This document shows, piece after piece, positions 54,058 through 63,875 of a DNA stretch of 64,000 nucleotides. A program made the position numbers and the translations under genes. Each line of letters opens with the position of its first letter. Position 1 is the first letter of the stretch. Below the pieces are notes generated by a model that ran no database searches, had not been told where the DNA came from, and saw nothing but the letters and a program-made list of their open reading frames with translations. Source of the stretch: Tolypothrix bouteillei VB521301 (lineage in GTDB: Bacteria; Cyanobacteriota; Cyanobacteriia; Cyanobacteriales; Nostocaceae); the NCBI RefSeq assembly GCF_000760695.4, contig NZ_JHEG04000001.1, positions 7,402,478-7,466,477 on the forward strand, given 5' to 3'.

Positions 54058-56763
54058 TCAAAGCCAATTTCCGATCGTAATGAATGGTGCCCAGTAAGCA
54101 GGATTATCATATTGGTCGTTAATATCTTCTATTTTTTTAGCCTGAATTAATTTTCGTTGAGCTGCACTCAACGCTTGTGCTTTACTCATTCCTGATTTGA
54201 TGCCACTATAAAATTCAGTCATCAATTTTGACGTTGATGCATCTGAAACCGACCACAAAGTTGCTAAAGCGCTTCTTACTCCAGCTTGCACTGCGACACC
54301 AGCTAAACCAAGAGAAGCACGTTCATCTCCCAAAGCTGTTTGACAAGCAGTTAACGCAAGCAATTCTACTGCACGAGAACCGCCATTGATTTGACGGAGT
54401 GAAGCTTCTAACTCATTAATCGTGAGTTTGTAGCCGTTTCCAGTTACGATAAAAGTGTCTTCTGGAATTGTACCAAACTGAGCATGAGTCGCAATGTGAA
54501 CAATTGGATAAACTGTTTTATTTAGTTCTCGATCTAACTTTTCTCGATTAAATTCTTCATTAATTAGCGGTTTATTGTCTGGAAATTGCTTCTTTAACGT
54601 ATCAATTTCATATTGGACATTGGGTAATGCAGAGTATGTTGTTCCATCAACTTCTACTTGTTTAGTCAAACCCAAAATCAAGGCTCGCTTTTCTAGCTGA
54701 TTTAGAGCTTTAGGTGCGGTTAATTTCAAACTAGGAGTGTTGGCAAGATCGTAATTCTCTACTAAAAATTTCTTTTGTTCCTTGTCATAGAGGGCTGCCA
54801 TTGGAATAATACGTAAGATACCATCTTGAACGAAAACTAATGTTTTTATCTGTTCTTGTTTCAAATTATCTTTAAAAGGACGAATAAACCAATCATACAA
54901 ATTTTGTGCATGAGTACTGTCGTATTGACCTGGATTTAAAATTCCTTCTTCAAGACCCTGACGAAATTTCTGAATTTCCGTTATTACATTTTCCCTGCTT
55001 TCTTTTATCCACTGAAGCTTTCTTTCTCCACTTGGTAAACTAAGTAGAATAGCTATGTTCTTGTCTAGAAAAATAGAACTAAAGACAGCAGTGCTCTTTC
55101 CTAAAAGTTCATCTACATTTTTGTCATTAGTGACTGTTAATATACAGTCGTTACCAAAGAAATTTTGTAATTCTGCCAGTTTTAAAGAATCAATGGTTTC
55201 AAGTGCATTCTTTAATTGTTCTTTGCGATTTTCAGTATTAGACGATGGTAATGAAGCTTCTTCTAGCCTTAATTGTGCTAACTCAAGATAAAGAGGCTTA
55301 ATAACATCCTGAAAATCAAATTGTAAATCTCGTTCTGCTGAGAGAATGTCGCTGCGAATTTGTTCTAAAAGAGTGTATGCTCGTTGGTATGATGGTAATG
55401 CTTCTGACTCTTTGTCTTGTGCTTTCAAAATGCGTCCCCTTTGCCATTCCCACAAATACACACTATCTCTGGCTTGCATCTTTTGGTCTGCTGACCACAA
55501 TGCTTTTTGAGTGAAGTCTAAAGCTTGTTTATATTCCTGACGACATTCATAGAAATGACCTAGCGATCCAAAGGCAAAAGACTGAGAACGAGAATCTTGC
55601 AACTTTTGCGAAGTTTCTACTGCATTTAGGAGCAGTGAGTTTGCTTGTGACTCTGGTAGTCTTCTCTTTGAAGAGCATGCAATTAATGACGATGATGCAT
55701 CTTTTGAATTCTCAGGTAAATTAGCTAAATCTATTGCGGCATAGATTTTATTTCGAGATAATGGTAATTTGTCAAGCAGATTTAAAGCTGCTTGTATGTG
55801 AGTCTCAGATTGAGAGTTTTCCCGTGTCGATTTTGGAGACGCGGAGGTCAAATTTTTCTCATCTTGAAGATGGCGATCCAGTTGAATTAAATTTAGCAAT
55901 ACTTGCATTTGACCGACTTTATCGTCTTGCTGACGGGCAAGGCGCAGGCTAGATTGAAAGGAGTCCCATGCTTTTTTGTAATATGCGATCGCATTTTTCT
56001 GAAACTCATTAGCCTTGGAGATACCCAATTGCTTTGCAGAATCAGCACGAATTTTCTCCCGTTGTGCCTTATTTAAGTAAGCATTACCCAGACTATTTAA
56101 GACTTTTGACTTGTAAACTGGCTCTGTAATTTTCTCTGCTTGCTCTAAATGCTTAATAGCGTCGTCATACTTACCCCTCAGACGGTAAGCTTCTCCCAAA
56201 CTTCCGAGTGCAGCAACTTCACCAAGCTTATCTGTTTGCTGGCGGGCTATTTGTAAAGCGCTTCCTGGCAAACAATTTGATTGTTCTTGCGGTTTTGTGT
56301 CAGATTTTGGTTGCTTCTCAGGTATACCACATAGTAATGCGATCGCTTTCCCTGGTTGTCCCAAATTACTATAAGTTTGTGCCTGTTCGGTCAGCATTCG
56401 CCCGTATTGTTGCAAGTTTCCAGAGTTGCGGTAGTACTTTGTCACCTGTTCCCAATAGCTCAGTGCTTCTTCACTATCTCCCAACTGCTGATAGGCTCTT
56501 GCCAAGTTTTCACTAACAATGGCTTCGTTGTTTTGATTTTTGCTTTGTTGGTAGAAATTTAAAGCTGTTTTCCAGGGTGCGATCGCACCTCGAAAGTCTG
56601 CTGCTTTGTATCGCTCAATACCTTGCTGCACGAGTTGGCTGGCATCGGGAGTTTGAGCGATTATGCTTTCAATTTGAGCAAAAGATAAGCAAAAGACGAG
56701 ACTAACAAGAAAGAGTGTCCCTAGGACTTGATGTTGAGTAGACTTGCGATACGGGTTTAGCAC
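54058..56763 (-). CDS. CHAT-domain protease-like protein with TPR repeats, exported
   Basis: 901 residues. Signal peptide (about 12-37, CLSFAQIESIIAQT). TPR repeats fill about 40-500 (RYKAADFRGAIAPWKTAL, AIVSENLARAYQQLGDSEEA and LGEVAALGSLGEAYRLRGKY). The CHAT domain occupies about 590-900, with FVQDGILRIIPMAALYD, the catalytic His in HIATHAQF and Cys in LTACQTALG, followed by GLAGVAVQAGVRSALATLWS. CHAT proteins are caspase/separase relatives; this version, with a signal peptide, should work outside the cytoplasmic membrane. It lies between the VapBC-like pair and the giant exoprotein gene on the same strand as the latter; processing of such exoproteins is a possible but unproven role. Confidence 0.92.
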   Translation of the reverse strand: MLNPYRKSTQHQVLGTLFLVSLVFCLSFAQIESIIAQTPDASQLVQQGIERYKAADFRGAIAPWKTALNFYQQSKNQNNEAIVSENLARAYQQLGDSEEALSYWEQVTKYYRNSGNLQQYGRMLTEQAQTYSNLGQPGKAIALLCGIPEKQPKSDTKPQEQSNCLPGSALQIARQQTDKLGEVAALGSLGEAYRLRGKYDDAIKHLEQAEKITEPVYKSKVLNSLGNAYLNKAQREKIRADSAKQLGISKANEFQKNAIAYYKKAWDSFQSSLRLARQQDDKVGQMQVLLNLIQLDRHLQDEKNLTSASPKSTRENSQSETHIQAALNLLDKLPLSRNKIYAAIDLANLPENSKDASSSLIACSSKRRLPESQANSLLLNAVETSQKLQDSRSQSFAFGSLGHFYECRQEYKQALDFTQKALWSADQKMQARDSVYLWEWQRGRILKAQDKESEALPSYQRAYTLLEQIRSDILSAERDLQFDFQDVIKPLYLELAQLRLEEASLPSSNTENRKEQLKNALETIDSLKLAELQNFFGNDCILTVTNDKNVDELLGKSTAVFSSIFLDKNIAILLSLPSGERKLQWIKESRENVITEIQKFRQGLEEGILNPGQYDSTHAQNLYDWFIRPFKDNLKQEQIKTLVFVQDGILRIIPMAALYDKEQKKFLVENYDLANTPSLKLTAPKALNQLEKRALILGLTKQVEVDGTTYSALPNVQYEIDTLKKQFPDNKPLINEEFNREKLDRELNKTVYPIVHIATHAQFGTIPEDTFIVTGNGYKLTINELEASLRQINGGSRAVELLALTACQTALGDERASLGLAGVAVQAGVRSALATLWSVSDASTSKLMTEFYSGIKSGMSKAQALSAAQRKLIQAKKIEDINDQYDNPAYWAPFITIGNWL

Positions 56764-57127
56764 AGGCTTACTCCAGCAGTAGATGACATATAAATTACCA
56801 GCTTTTTCTGTGTTTACAACTAATTAGCAAAATTTTTTGACAAAATACTGGTTGTTGCACGAGATTCGGAGAAGTCGGGGTTCTGAATCAACACGCAACT
56901 AAAGCTTAATCAAGTTTCAAAAGTTCTTACAAGAATAAGTCCTGCAGCAATAGTTGCAGAAAACAGCAATGTAAGATCGATTATGCAATTTCTCATTCTG
57001 AAGTTAGCAAATCTACAGGCAGAATATAGTGAATGATTTTTCAAAAATTTTTTCGATGATGCTCATCAAAGATTAAATTTTGTCTTTTCAAGCTAATTGC
57101 AGAGCTTTTGTATCTTCTTTGTAGAAA
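56764..57127. other. Intergenic region between CHAT and exoprotein genes
   Basis: 364 bp, AT-rich. It must contain the leader of the CHAT gene or its link to the exoprotein transcript. I see no gene, terminator or repeat that I can support. Confidence 0.4.
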
Positions 57128-60100
57128 TTAACATTCTTTACTAAGCACAAGCTTGCCATTTGGCAATTGGTATACCCCAGCTGGTTCGATAATTGGGTCG
57201 CCAATTTGCCAACGTCGTTCTTGTGTAGGTAATTTTGTTGACTCTACTTCACTAGATACTGGTTGCACATCTCCAGTGGAATAGGAAGGAAGTGAAGCAT
57301 CACCGGGGCGTGTTGGTAAACCACCAGAACCGGTGATGAAGAAAGAACCGTGTTGTTGTTGATTTCTACGGGCTATGCAACTATTGGCGATAAGAGTATT
57401 GGTGTCGATGGCGTTTTGGGGAAGTTCGCCGAGGTTGTTTTGAATAGAACTATTGTCGGGGGAGTTAATATTGATAATGCCAGAAACACCATATCTTGAA
57501 CTAGCAGTAATATCGCTTTCTTTTGTTTCCTGAGAACGAAATTCCGTGCCAAATATTCCTTGAGTGTTAATTTGAACTCTGCCACCGTTGCCTTCAAAGG
57601 CATTGGCTCTGATATCACTGTCTTCGTTGGGAATGGCAATGATAAATTTTGAGTTGATATTTACGTTACCACCATTGCCCTGTTCTCCGGCGGTTGCAGA
57701 CACAAGGCTTCCACGACGTAGTAGCAGTAAATTTGCATTATTAATGAAAATGTTACCACCATCTTGGGATGTTGTTTCAGCGATGATTTTGGCGTTGTCT
57801 CTCAGTTCGGCTCTATTGGCATTAACATGAATCTCACCAGCAACACCACTACCTTGACTGTTGACAGAGATTTGGGCGCGATCGCTCACATTTAATTGCC
57901 TAGCATTTACTTGAATATTGCCACCGCGAGCGGAAGCTGTTGAGGTTGTGTTGGCAAATAGTCCGCTAGCTGCGCCTTGATTCTCAAATATTTTATCTTG
58001 CTGTGATGGTTGATAAGTTGGATCGATACCAGAGAGAATTATGCGATTGCTATTCAGGCGAATACTACCAGCTTGCCCTTGATTAGTTGCTGTTGTAATA
58101 ATTTGTCCGCCTTGGGTGGCTTCAAAGCTATTAGAATTAATTGTTACATCACCACCTTGAAAACCAGAGGAGGTTTGAGCATTAACTACCGCACCGTTAG
58201 TAATTTGAAAAGTATCAGCGTTAACGCTAATTGAACCACCTTGTCCGTTTGCATTCCTTAAAGTTGCACTATACAGTCCACTCGAAAACTCACTTATATC
58301 ATTCTTACCATTCAAAAATATGCGATTTCGAGCAGTAATATTAATATTTCCAGCTCTACCTTGTCCAAAGGTGGTAGTGCTAAGTAATGCTCCATTAGTA
58401 ACAGCTAATGATTCTGTATTAACACGAATATTACCTCCATTGCCAGTACTATTATTTGCAACAATACTGAAAGCCGCACTGTTCAATCTACTATCTTCAA
58501 AGCTTCGGAAGCCGTCAAAGGATATGTTTTCACGAGCGTTGATAATAAGATCGCCAGCATCGCCTGTTCCAAAAGTACTAGCTTGAAGTTGACTGCCATT
58601 AGCGACAGATAGCGAACCAGTATCAATGCGAATTATTCCACCTTTGCCGTTACCAAAACGCCCAGGATTAGAAACATTGCCAACAATATTTGAGATAATT
58701 GCTCCTTTATCCAAGGATATGCGATCGCGAGTATTGATAAAAATATTGCCCGCATCTCCTTCGCCTTGAGTACTAGCTCTAAGTTGAGAATTCCCTGTAA
58801 GAGATAGGAATGCTGCATCAATATGAATATTTCCACCGTTACCTTTTCCACCGTTATTACTTGTAATCACCTGTGCCCCATTATCAACGGAAAGACGGCT
58901 TGTATTTATCTCAATATTCCCACCTTTACCTACTGCTGTTCGCTCTACACTAGTAAAGGCAGAACTAGGAATTTGTCCTGTTGAATTTATTCCATCAAAC
59001 AAAACAAAATCACGAGCATTAATCAAAATATTTCCAGCATTACCTCTGTTTCTAGTACCTGTTTGAAGTTGAGCGCCATCAGTGACTGATAGCGAACCTG
59101 CTTGAATCTTAATATCACCGCCGTTGCCTTGCCCAGTTAATTCAACAGTACTCAAAACACTACTTAATAAGTTACCATTCTTACTGGTTCCAGCAAAAGA
59201 CACTTCATCCTTGGCATGGATAGTTATATTGCCTGCGTCTCCCATACCCCATGTAGAGACTCTTAGTTGAGCGCCATTAGTCAGCGTAAGTGAGCCAGTC
59301 TCAATCGCAATGTCGCCACCTTTACCCAATCTTTGAGGATTGAAAATCTCGCTAAAAATACCGCTAGGAAATAACCCATTTGCACTTGCACCATTGGTCG
59401 TGACACGCTCGCGAGCAGTAATCCACACGTTACCTGCTTTTCCTTCTCCAAATGTACTAGCTTGAATTTGTCCCCCATTGAATAGAGATAAGGAACCTGA
59501 ATTAACTTTGATATCACCTGCAATACCTGAGCCAATGGAGCGATTATAAAACCCACTGTTGGGATTGTAACGCCAGCTAATTTCGGGTATTATAGCTGCA
59601 CGTTCAGAAAAAATGGGGTCGCTACCTGAAATAGTGACGCTAGCGTCACCATTAACAGTTATCTTACCTGCTTGTCCGCTCCCGTCAGTACTTGCCTGCA
59701 ATTGTCCACCGCTAAGAGCTTCCAAAGAATTCGTATTGATGGTGATGTTACCCCCATTTCCGGTAGCGCTCGTGCGACTATCTAAAACTGCTCCTTCTAA
59801 AATACGGAAAGCGGAAGTATCAACAGTAATATTTCCTCCCGAATTTCCAGATTCAGTAAAAGTTAGAATTGCGCTAGGACGACCAGTAGTATTAGTGCTA
59901 CCAGCGATATTCACAGCATCAGTAGCACGAATTTGAACATTACCCGCATTACCTTTGCCTTTGGTAACAGCAACTAGTTGCGCTCCATTTGTTAGAGAAA
60001 ATATACTTGTGGCAATGCGAATATCTCCCCCTTGTCCGATGCCATTTTCCCCCACACTCGTAATGATGGCACTGTTGAAATTTTTTTCATCAGGGTCGCT

Positions 60101-62599
60101 ACCATCTAGCAATACACGATCGCGTGCTTCAACAATCACATTGCCAGCCTTACCCGTTCCATAAGTTCCAGATGTTAACCTTCCTCCATTTGTTAAAGAA
60201 AGCGTACCAGTAGAGAGATTAATATCTCCCCCCTGTCCAGTGGCTCCTGTTTCCACGCTGCTAAAAATATTTGCCGTATCTACAAAAACAGAGTTAAGCG
60301 CATTAATCCTAACATTACCTGCACTACCCTTTCCAAGGGTAGCAGTAGTTAAAATTGCATCCTTAAGATTAAAAGAGCTAGTGAAGATGCTGATGTCTCC
60401 CCCTTTACCATCACCAGTTTCTTCTACAGTGCTAGAAATAATTGCTGAATCTACTGATAGAGTGTTCTGTGCATTAATAATGATATTCCCTGCATTACCT
60501 TTTCCCTGAGTGTCTGCATTTAGCTGCCCCACATTTAACAATAGGGAGTTTGTATAAATGCTAATATTGCCACCCGTACCAATGCCTGTTTCCTCTATTT
60601 GACTAAGCAAACGCCCCCCCTTACTTAAAGAAACGTTATTTCTAGCTTCAATCGTGATATTTCCTGCATCGCCGTTGCCATACGTAGTGGTAGAGAGTAC
60701 TGCTCTATTAGTAACAGAGAGGTTCCCCGTTTTGATATTAATATTTCCACCCTTCCCAGCAGCTGGTCCCCATACACTATTGAAAACATTTGCATTATCA
60801 AAAGAAGCTCTATCTTGCGCTTCCAGCAAAATATTGCCTGCATCTCCAAAATTAAGGGTACTAGCATTGAGAGTTGCATCATCAGATAATTCTAAAATTT
60901 TAGTAGAGATGCGGATATCGCCTCCCTTTCCTCTGCCAGTTCGTTCCACACGGCTGGAAACACTAGTATCATCGCCCTTAAATGTTACGCGATCGCCTAC
61001 CTCTATTATGATATTGCCCGCATTGCCGATACCAAACGTGCTAGAAGCCATTTGAGCACCATCAGAGAGTTCCAGGATATTGGTAGAGATACGAATATCA
61101 CCTCCTTGACCCTCTGCTTGTCGGTTATTATTTCCTCCTAAACTGCTAAAAATAGCTGTATTGCTGAAGTTGGTTGCGCTATTACCTGTAAGAGAAATGC
61201 GATCGCGTGCCTCAATTACAATATTTCCTGCATTTCCAACACCAAGTGCAGGAGTTATTAATTGAGCGCCATCCGACATTTCCAAGGTATTAGTGGAAAT
61301 GAGGATATCACCTCCCTCACCCCTACCAGTTGACCTGACACCACTATCAACAGTCGTGTTATCACCACTAAATACAACGCGATCGCGAGCATTTATGTTG
61401 ATGTTCCCAGCATTTCCAACTCCAGAGGTTCTGCTTATCAAACTTGAATCGCCCAGTACGAACAACGAGGCAGATGTGATATTTATATTGCCGCCATTAC
61501 CTGTTTCACCTGGACTAACATCGCTGCGAATAGAACTATCAGATTCAAGCCTAACAGTGCCTGAAACATTTATGGTAATATCTCCCGCTTGATTGTTTGC
61601 TAAACCGACATCACCAATAATTCCTGCAAAAATGTTGCTACCTGCCAAAATATCTAAATTTTGAGCGTTGATTGCTACATCTCCACCGCCACCAGCCGAA
61701 ACATTAACGAGCGAATTGTTAACCAGAGAAACATTTGCTTTTTGCACTACTTCTGGAAATTGTAATTTTAATCCTTGGCTGGCAAAATCTAAGCCTATAC
61801 TACCTGCATCTGCTAATCCGCCTAACTCTATTCGCCCACCCAACGCCGCTAAAATACCTCCATCTAAGCGAACATTGCCACCTGCAAGCAATAAACTCTC
61901 ACCATCGCGAACTCTCAATAATCCTCGATTTTCTATTGTCCCATTCTGATTAATCTGATGAAAAAATAAAGCCGAAGGGTTTACCGTTAACACCCCTGGG
62001 GTCTGAGGGTTTATCGCACTAAAATTTCCTTGATTTCCAAATTGAACCCCATTAGCAGTTGTCGCTATCAACGAAGCACCGACATCTAGACGAGCGTTTT
62101 CTCCAAAAACAATACCATTGGGATTTATCAAAAATAGGTTGGCATTGGAACGCACAAGATTACTGCCAATGATTTGACGGGTTCCCAAAGTCCCTAAAAT
62201 ATTTGAGCGATTACTTCCTGTCACCCGCGCCAAAATATTCTGGATGCTAGGATCGAAAACAAAGAAGTAAGCGCCTCGATTTTCACCAATGTTAAATTCT
62301 TGAAAACTGTGAAATAAATTTTGTCCCCGTTGCGCTCCACCTGCAATTACCTCATTAGAAGTACCGTTAAAGTTGACTGTGACTCTAGATGCCTCTGAAC
62401 CCAGTGTATTGTCCGGTACTATGTTACTTTGAGCAAAAGCTGGGTTGATGAGAGATGCAATTCCAACGGTCAACTTTGCCATCGCCACAACGCTTCTCCA
62501 AAAAACTGAGTGATGCAATGCTGCAAGATAACCACGATGAGATCGCCTCAATTTTTCACTCCAGACCCATTTTGTCACCTTTTCTTCTCCCACACTCAC
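57128..62599 (-). CDS. Very large filamentous haemagglutinin-type exoprotein (TpsA-like)
   Basis: 1823 residues. An extended signal peptide (about 25-57, ending NPAFAQS) is followed by the TPS domain: NIVPDNTLGSEASRVTVNF, GGAQRGQNLFHSFQEFNIGE, ANLFLINPNGIVFGENARLD. About 60 beta-helix rungs follow, made of recurring phrases such as GNAGNI, GKGGDIRI, LSDGAQL and ARDRV. The C-terminal block is NSCIARRNQQ, FFITGSGGLPTRPGDA, GDPIIEPAGVYQLPNG and a final SKEC. It should be exported by a TpsB porin encoded elsewhere. Paralogue of the gene at 39241 and of the edge gene at 63792. Repeats are close in DNA sequence, so length may vary by recombination. Confidence 0.94.
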   Translation of the reverse strand: MSVGEEKVTKWVWSEKLRRSHRGYLAALHHSVFWRSVVAMAKLTVGIASLINPAFAQSNIVPDNTLGSEASRVTVNFNGTSNEVIAGGAQRGQNLFHSFQEFNIGENRGAYFFVFDPSIQNILARVTGSNRSNILGTLGTRQIIGSNLVRSNANLFLINPNGIVFGENARLDVGASLIATTANGVQFGNQGNFSAINPQTPGVLTVNPSALFFHQINQNGTIENRGLLRVRDGESLLLAGGNVRLDGGILAALGGRIELGGLADAGSIGLDFASQGLKLQFPEVVQKANVSLVNNSLVNVSAGGGGDVAINAQNLDILAGSNIFAGIIGDVGLANNQAGDITINVSGTVRLESDSSIRSDVSPGETGNGGNINITSASLFVLGDSSLISRTSGVGNAGNININARDRVVFSGDNTTVDSGVRSTGRGEGGDILISTNTLEMSDGAQLITPALGVGNAGNIVIEARDRISLTGNSATNFSNTAIFSSLGGNNNRQAEGQGGDIRISTNILELSDGAQMASSTFGIGNAGNIIIEVGDRVTFKGDDTSVSSRVERTGRGKGGDIRISTKILELSDDATLNASTLNFGDAGNILLEAQDRASFDNANVFNSVWGPAAGKGGNINIKTGNLSVTNRAVLSTTTYGNGDAGNITIEARNNVSLSKGGRLLSQIEETGIGTGGNISIYTNSLLLNVGQLNADTQGKGNAGNIIINAQNTLSVDSAIISSTVEETGDGKGGDISIFTSSFNLKDAILTTATLGKGSAGNVRINALNSVFVDTANIFSSVETGATGQGGDINLSTGTLSLTNGGRLTSGTYGTGKAGNVIVEARDRVLLDGSDPDEKNFNSAIITSVGENGIGQGGDIRIATSIFSLTNGAQLVAVTKGKGNAGNVQIRATDAVNIAGSTNTTGRPSAILTFTESGNSGGNITVDTSAFRILEGAVLDSRTSATGNGGNITINTNSLEALSGGQLQASTDGSGQAGKITVNGDASVTISGSDPIFSERAAIIPEISWRYNPNSGFYNRSIGSGIAGDIKVNSGSLSLFNGGQIQASTFGEGKAGNVWITARERVTTNGASANGLFPSGIFSEIFNPQRLGKGGDIAIETGSLTLTNGAQLRVSTWGMGDAGNITIHAKDEVSFAGTSKNGNLLSSVLSTVELTGQGNGGDIKIQAGSLSVTDGAQLQTGTRNRGNAGNILINARDFVLFDGINSTGQIPSSAFTSVERTAVGKGGNIEINTSRLSVDNGAQVITSNNGGKGNGGNIHIDAAFLSLTGNSQLRASTQGEGDAGNIFINTRDRISLDKGAIISNIVGNVSNPGRFGNGKGGIIRIDTGSLSVANGSQLQASTFGTGDAGDLIINARENISFDGFRSFEDSRLNSAAFSIVANNSTGNGGNIRVNTESLAVTNGALLSTTTFGQGRAGNINITARNRIFLNGKNDISEFSSGLYSATLRNANGQGGSISVNADTFQITNGAVVNAQTSSGFQGGDVTINSNSFEATQGGQIITTATNQGQAGSIRLNSNRIILSGIDPTYQPSQQDKIFENQGAASGLFANTTSTASARGGNIQVNARQLNVSDRAQISVNSQGSGVAGEIHVNANRAELRDNAKIIAETTSQDGGNIFINNANLLLLRRGSLVSATAGEQGNGGNVNINSKFIIAIPNEDSDIRANAFEGNGGRVQINTQGIFGTEFRSQETKESDITASSRYGVSGIININSPDNSSIQNNLGELPQNAIDTNTLIANSCIARRNQQQHGSFFITGSGGLPTRPGDASLPSYSTGDVQPVSSEVESTKLPTQERRWQIGDPIIEPAGVYQLPNGKLVLSKEC

Positions 62600-62760
62600 A
62601 ATTTTTAGAGATAAATTAATAACTCAACTAATATTTAGAGTAGAGTTTTGTATAATCAAATATACTGAATTTTATGTCTTAAATTCTCACCCATTAGCTT
62701 TATCCAAAAAAACTTTCAGTGCGTTCTAGATAACTTTCTGGTGCAGTGCGGGACTCCTTA

Positions 62761-62888
62761 CGGCTCATGTTAAAAATTATTGATAGCCCCTATCAACAGC
62801 CAAATTAGTGACATTCACGACTCATCACAAGTTGCCCGTTATCCAGATGGTAAACACCAGTTGCTTCGATGATTGGTTCGCCTTTTTG
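62761..62888. repeat. 128-bp direct repeat, copy 1
   Basis: Matches 63748-63875 without gaps and with about a dozen differences. It covers the last about 28 codons of an exoprotein gene and 44 bases after its stop. Confidence 0.92.
62805..62888 (-). pseudogene. Orphan C-terminal end of an exoprotein gene
   Basis: The minus strand reads QKGEPIIEATGVYHLDNGQL then VMSRECH and TAA (62805-62807), the C-terminal motif of the haemagglutinin-type genes. The frame breaks off at 62888. The stretch 62600-62760 before the large exoprotein gene shows no other feature. Confidence 0.88.
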
Positions 62889-62914
62889 TCAACTAGAGAA
62901 AAAGAGGAGCACAA

Positions 62915-63292
62915 TCAACTCGCACCATCCCCCAAGGTCAATTCACCAGATGGTATATCAACAACTAACCTACGATTTATGAGCCATTGACGACCCAGTA
63001 AAATTTCCGTTAAATCTTTACCAACATGAACGGGAATATCCAATTCTTGACCATCCAATTTAACTTTACCAATATAGATTTTAAATCTTACATCCCCACC
63101 TGCGGTTCGCATGATTTGTTGGTCAACATACTTCCAACTTAGTGCGTCTAAATCTTGTTTATCAATTGCCAACCAGCCGGAAAAACCTGTATCCAACATC
63201 GCATCAACTGATAATTCTAATCCATCCGATGCTATCAAATCAATTTCAAAAAGTAGCGCTTCCTCATCACCAAACTTCCCAGAGATCGTCAT
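62915..63292 (-). CDS. Clan AA (retropepsin-like) aspartic protease
   Basis: 125 residues from ATG 63292, which overlaps the stop of the preceding gene (ATGA). The active-site triad is clear in VDAMLDTGFSGWLAIDKQD (DTG). A flap-like segment and LTEILLGRQWLINRRLVVDI follow, the latter matching the family's second conserved hydrophobic-GxxW-L block. With a single DTG it must act as a dimer, like viral retropepsins. Small proteins of this type are common in cyanobacteria, typically beside the gene found upstream here; substrates are unknown. No signal peptide, so cytoplasmic. Confidence 0.87.
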   Translation of the reverse strand: MTISGKFGDEEALLFEIDLIASDGLELSVDAMLDTGFSGWLAIDKQDLDALSWKYVDQQIMRTAGGDVRFKIYIGKVKLDGQELDIPVHVGKDLTEILLGRQWLINRRLVVDIPSGELTLGDGAS

Positions 63293-63615
63293 ACTGTACC
63301 GCAAACTCCAGTCTCATTAATTCGGAAAGTATGGTGTATCTTACCAGGATGCTTTTCACGACACTGCTGCCAAGCTGCTGACAAATCTTTATCTACAAAA
63401 TATTCTCCACTCTCTGGTTCGACGGTAACATACCAGTTGTAGTGAGTTTCAATTAATTCCGATTTAACCCTATCAAAAATCGGCTTGCAGCGCTGGTAGA
63501 GTTTTTCTCCATCAGCTTCCCAATCGGCTTCTTGTTCAGGAGTCCACTGGATTTCGGGAAATATTCTTCCCCTACGGACAACACGACTAGACTTGATTGG
63601 GCTCATACTTTCCAT
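63289..63615 (-). CDS. Conserved hypothetical partner of the aspartic protease
   Basis: 108 residues; the first ATG (63615) is used, with a second four codons in. Features: IQWTPEQEADWEADGEKLYQ, RCKPIFDRVKSELIETHYNW, YVTVEPESGEYFVDKDLS and HHTFRINETGVCGTV. The HYNW...EPESGEYFVD and FRINETG phrases are, as I recall, conserved in a widespread cyanobacterial family without known role. It overlaps the protease start by 4 bp (ATGA), giving tight translational coupling, so the protein may be substrate, inhibitor or antitoxin-like partner of the protease. No catalytic residues stand out. Confidence 0.82.
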   Translation of the reverse strand: MESMSPIKSSRVVRRGRIFPEIQWTPEQEADWEADGEKLYQRCKPIFDRVKSELIETHYNWYVTVEPESGEYFVDKDLSAAWQQCREKHPGKIHHTFRINETGVCGTV

Positions 63616-63747
63616 CTACAATATACTGTCAACTTAAATATTTATTATATCGTTAGTCTTATCAGAAGTACGCTCAACTTAGCTAGAAAATGAACTTATG
63701 TGCGCTGTATCGCCAGCCGCATTTTGTCTGATTTTCTTCATGACTAA

Positions 63748-63875
63748 CGGCTCATGTTGAAAATTATCGATGGCTTCTATCAACAGCCAAATTAGTGACA
63801 TTCACGACTCATCACGAGTCGCCCGTTATCCAGATGGTAAACACCAGTAGCTTCGATGATTGGATCGCCTTTTTG
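63748..63875. repeat. 128-bp direct repeat, copy 2
   Basis: Second copy of 62761-62888, here joined to the rest of an exoprotein gene. The two copies enclose the protease operon, 987 bp from start to start. The gap 63616-63747 has no gene. Confidence 0.92.
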
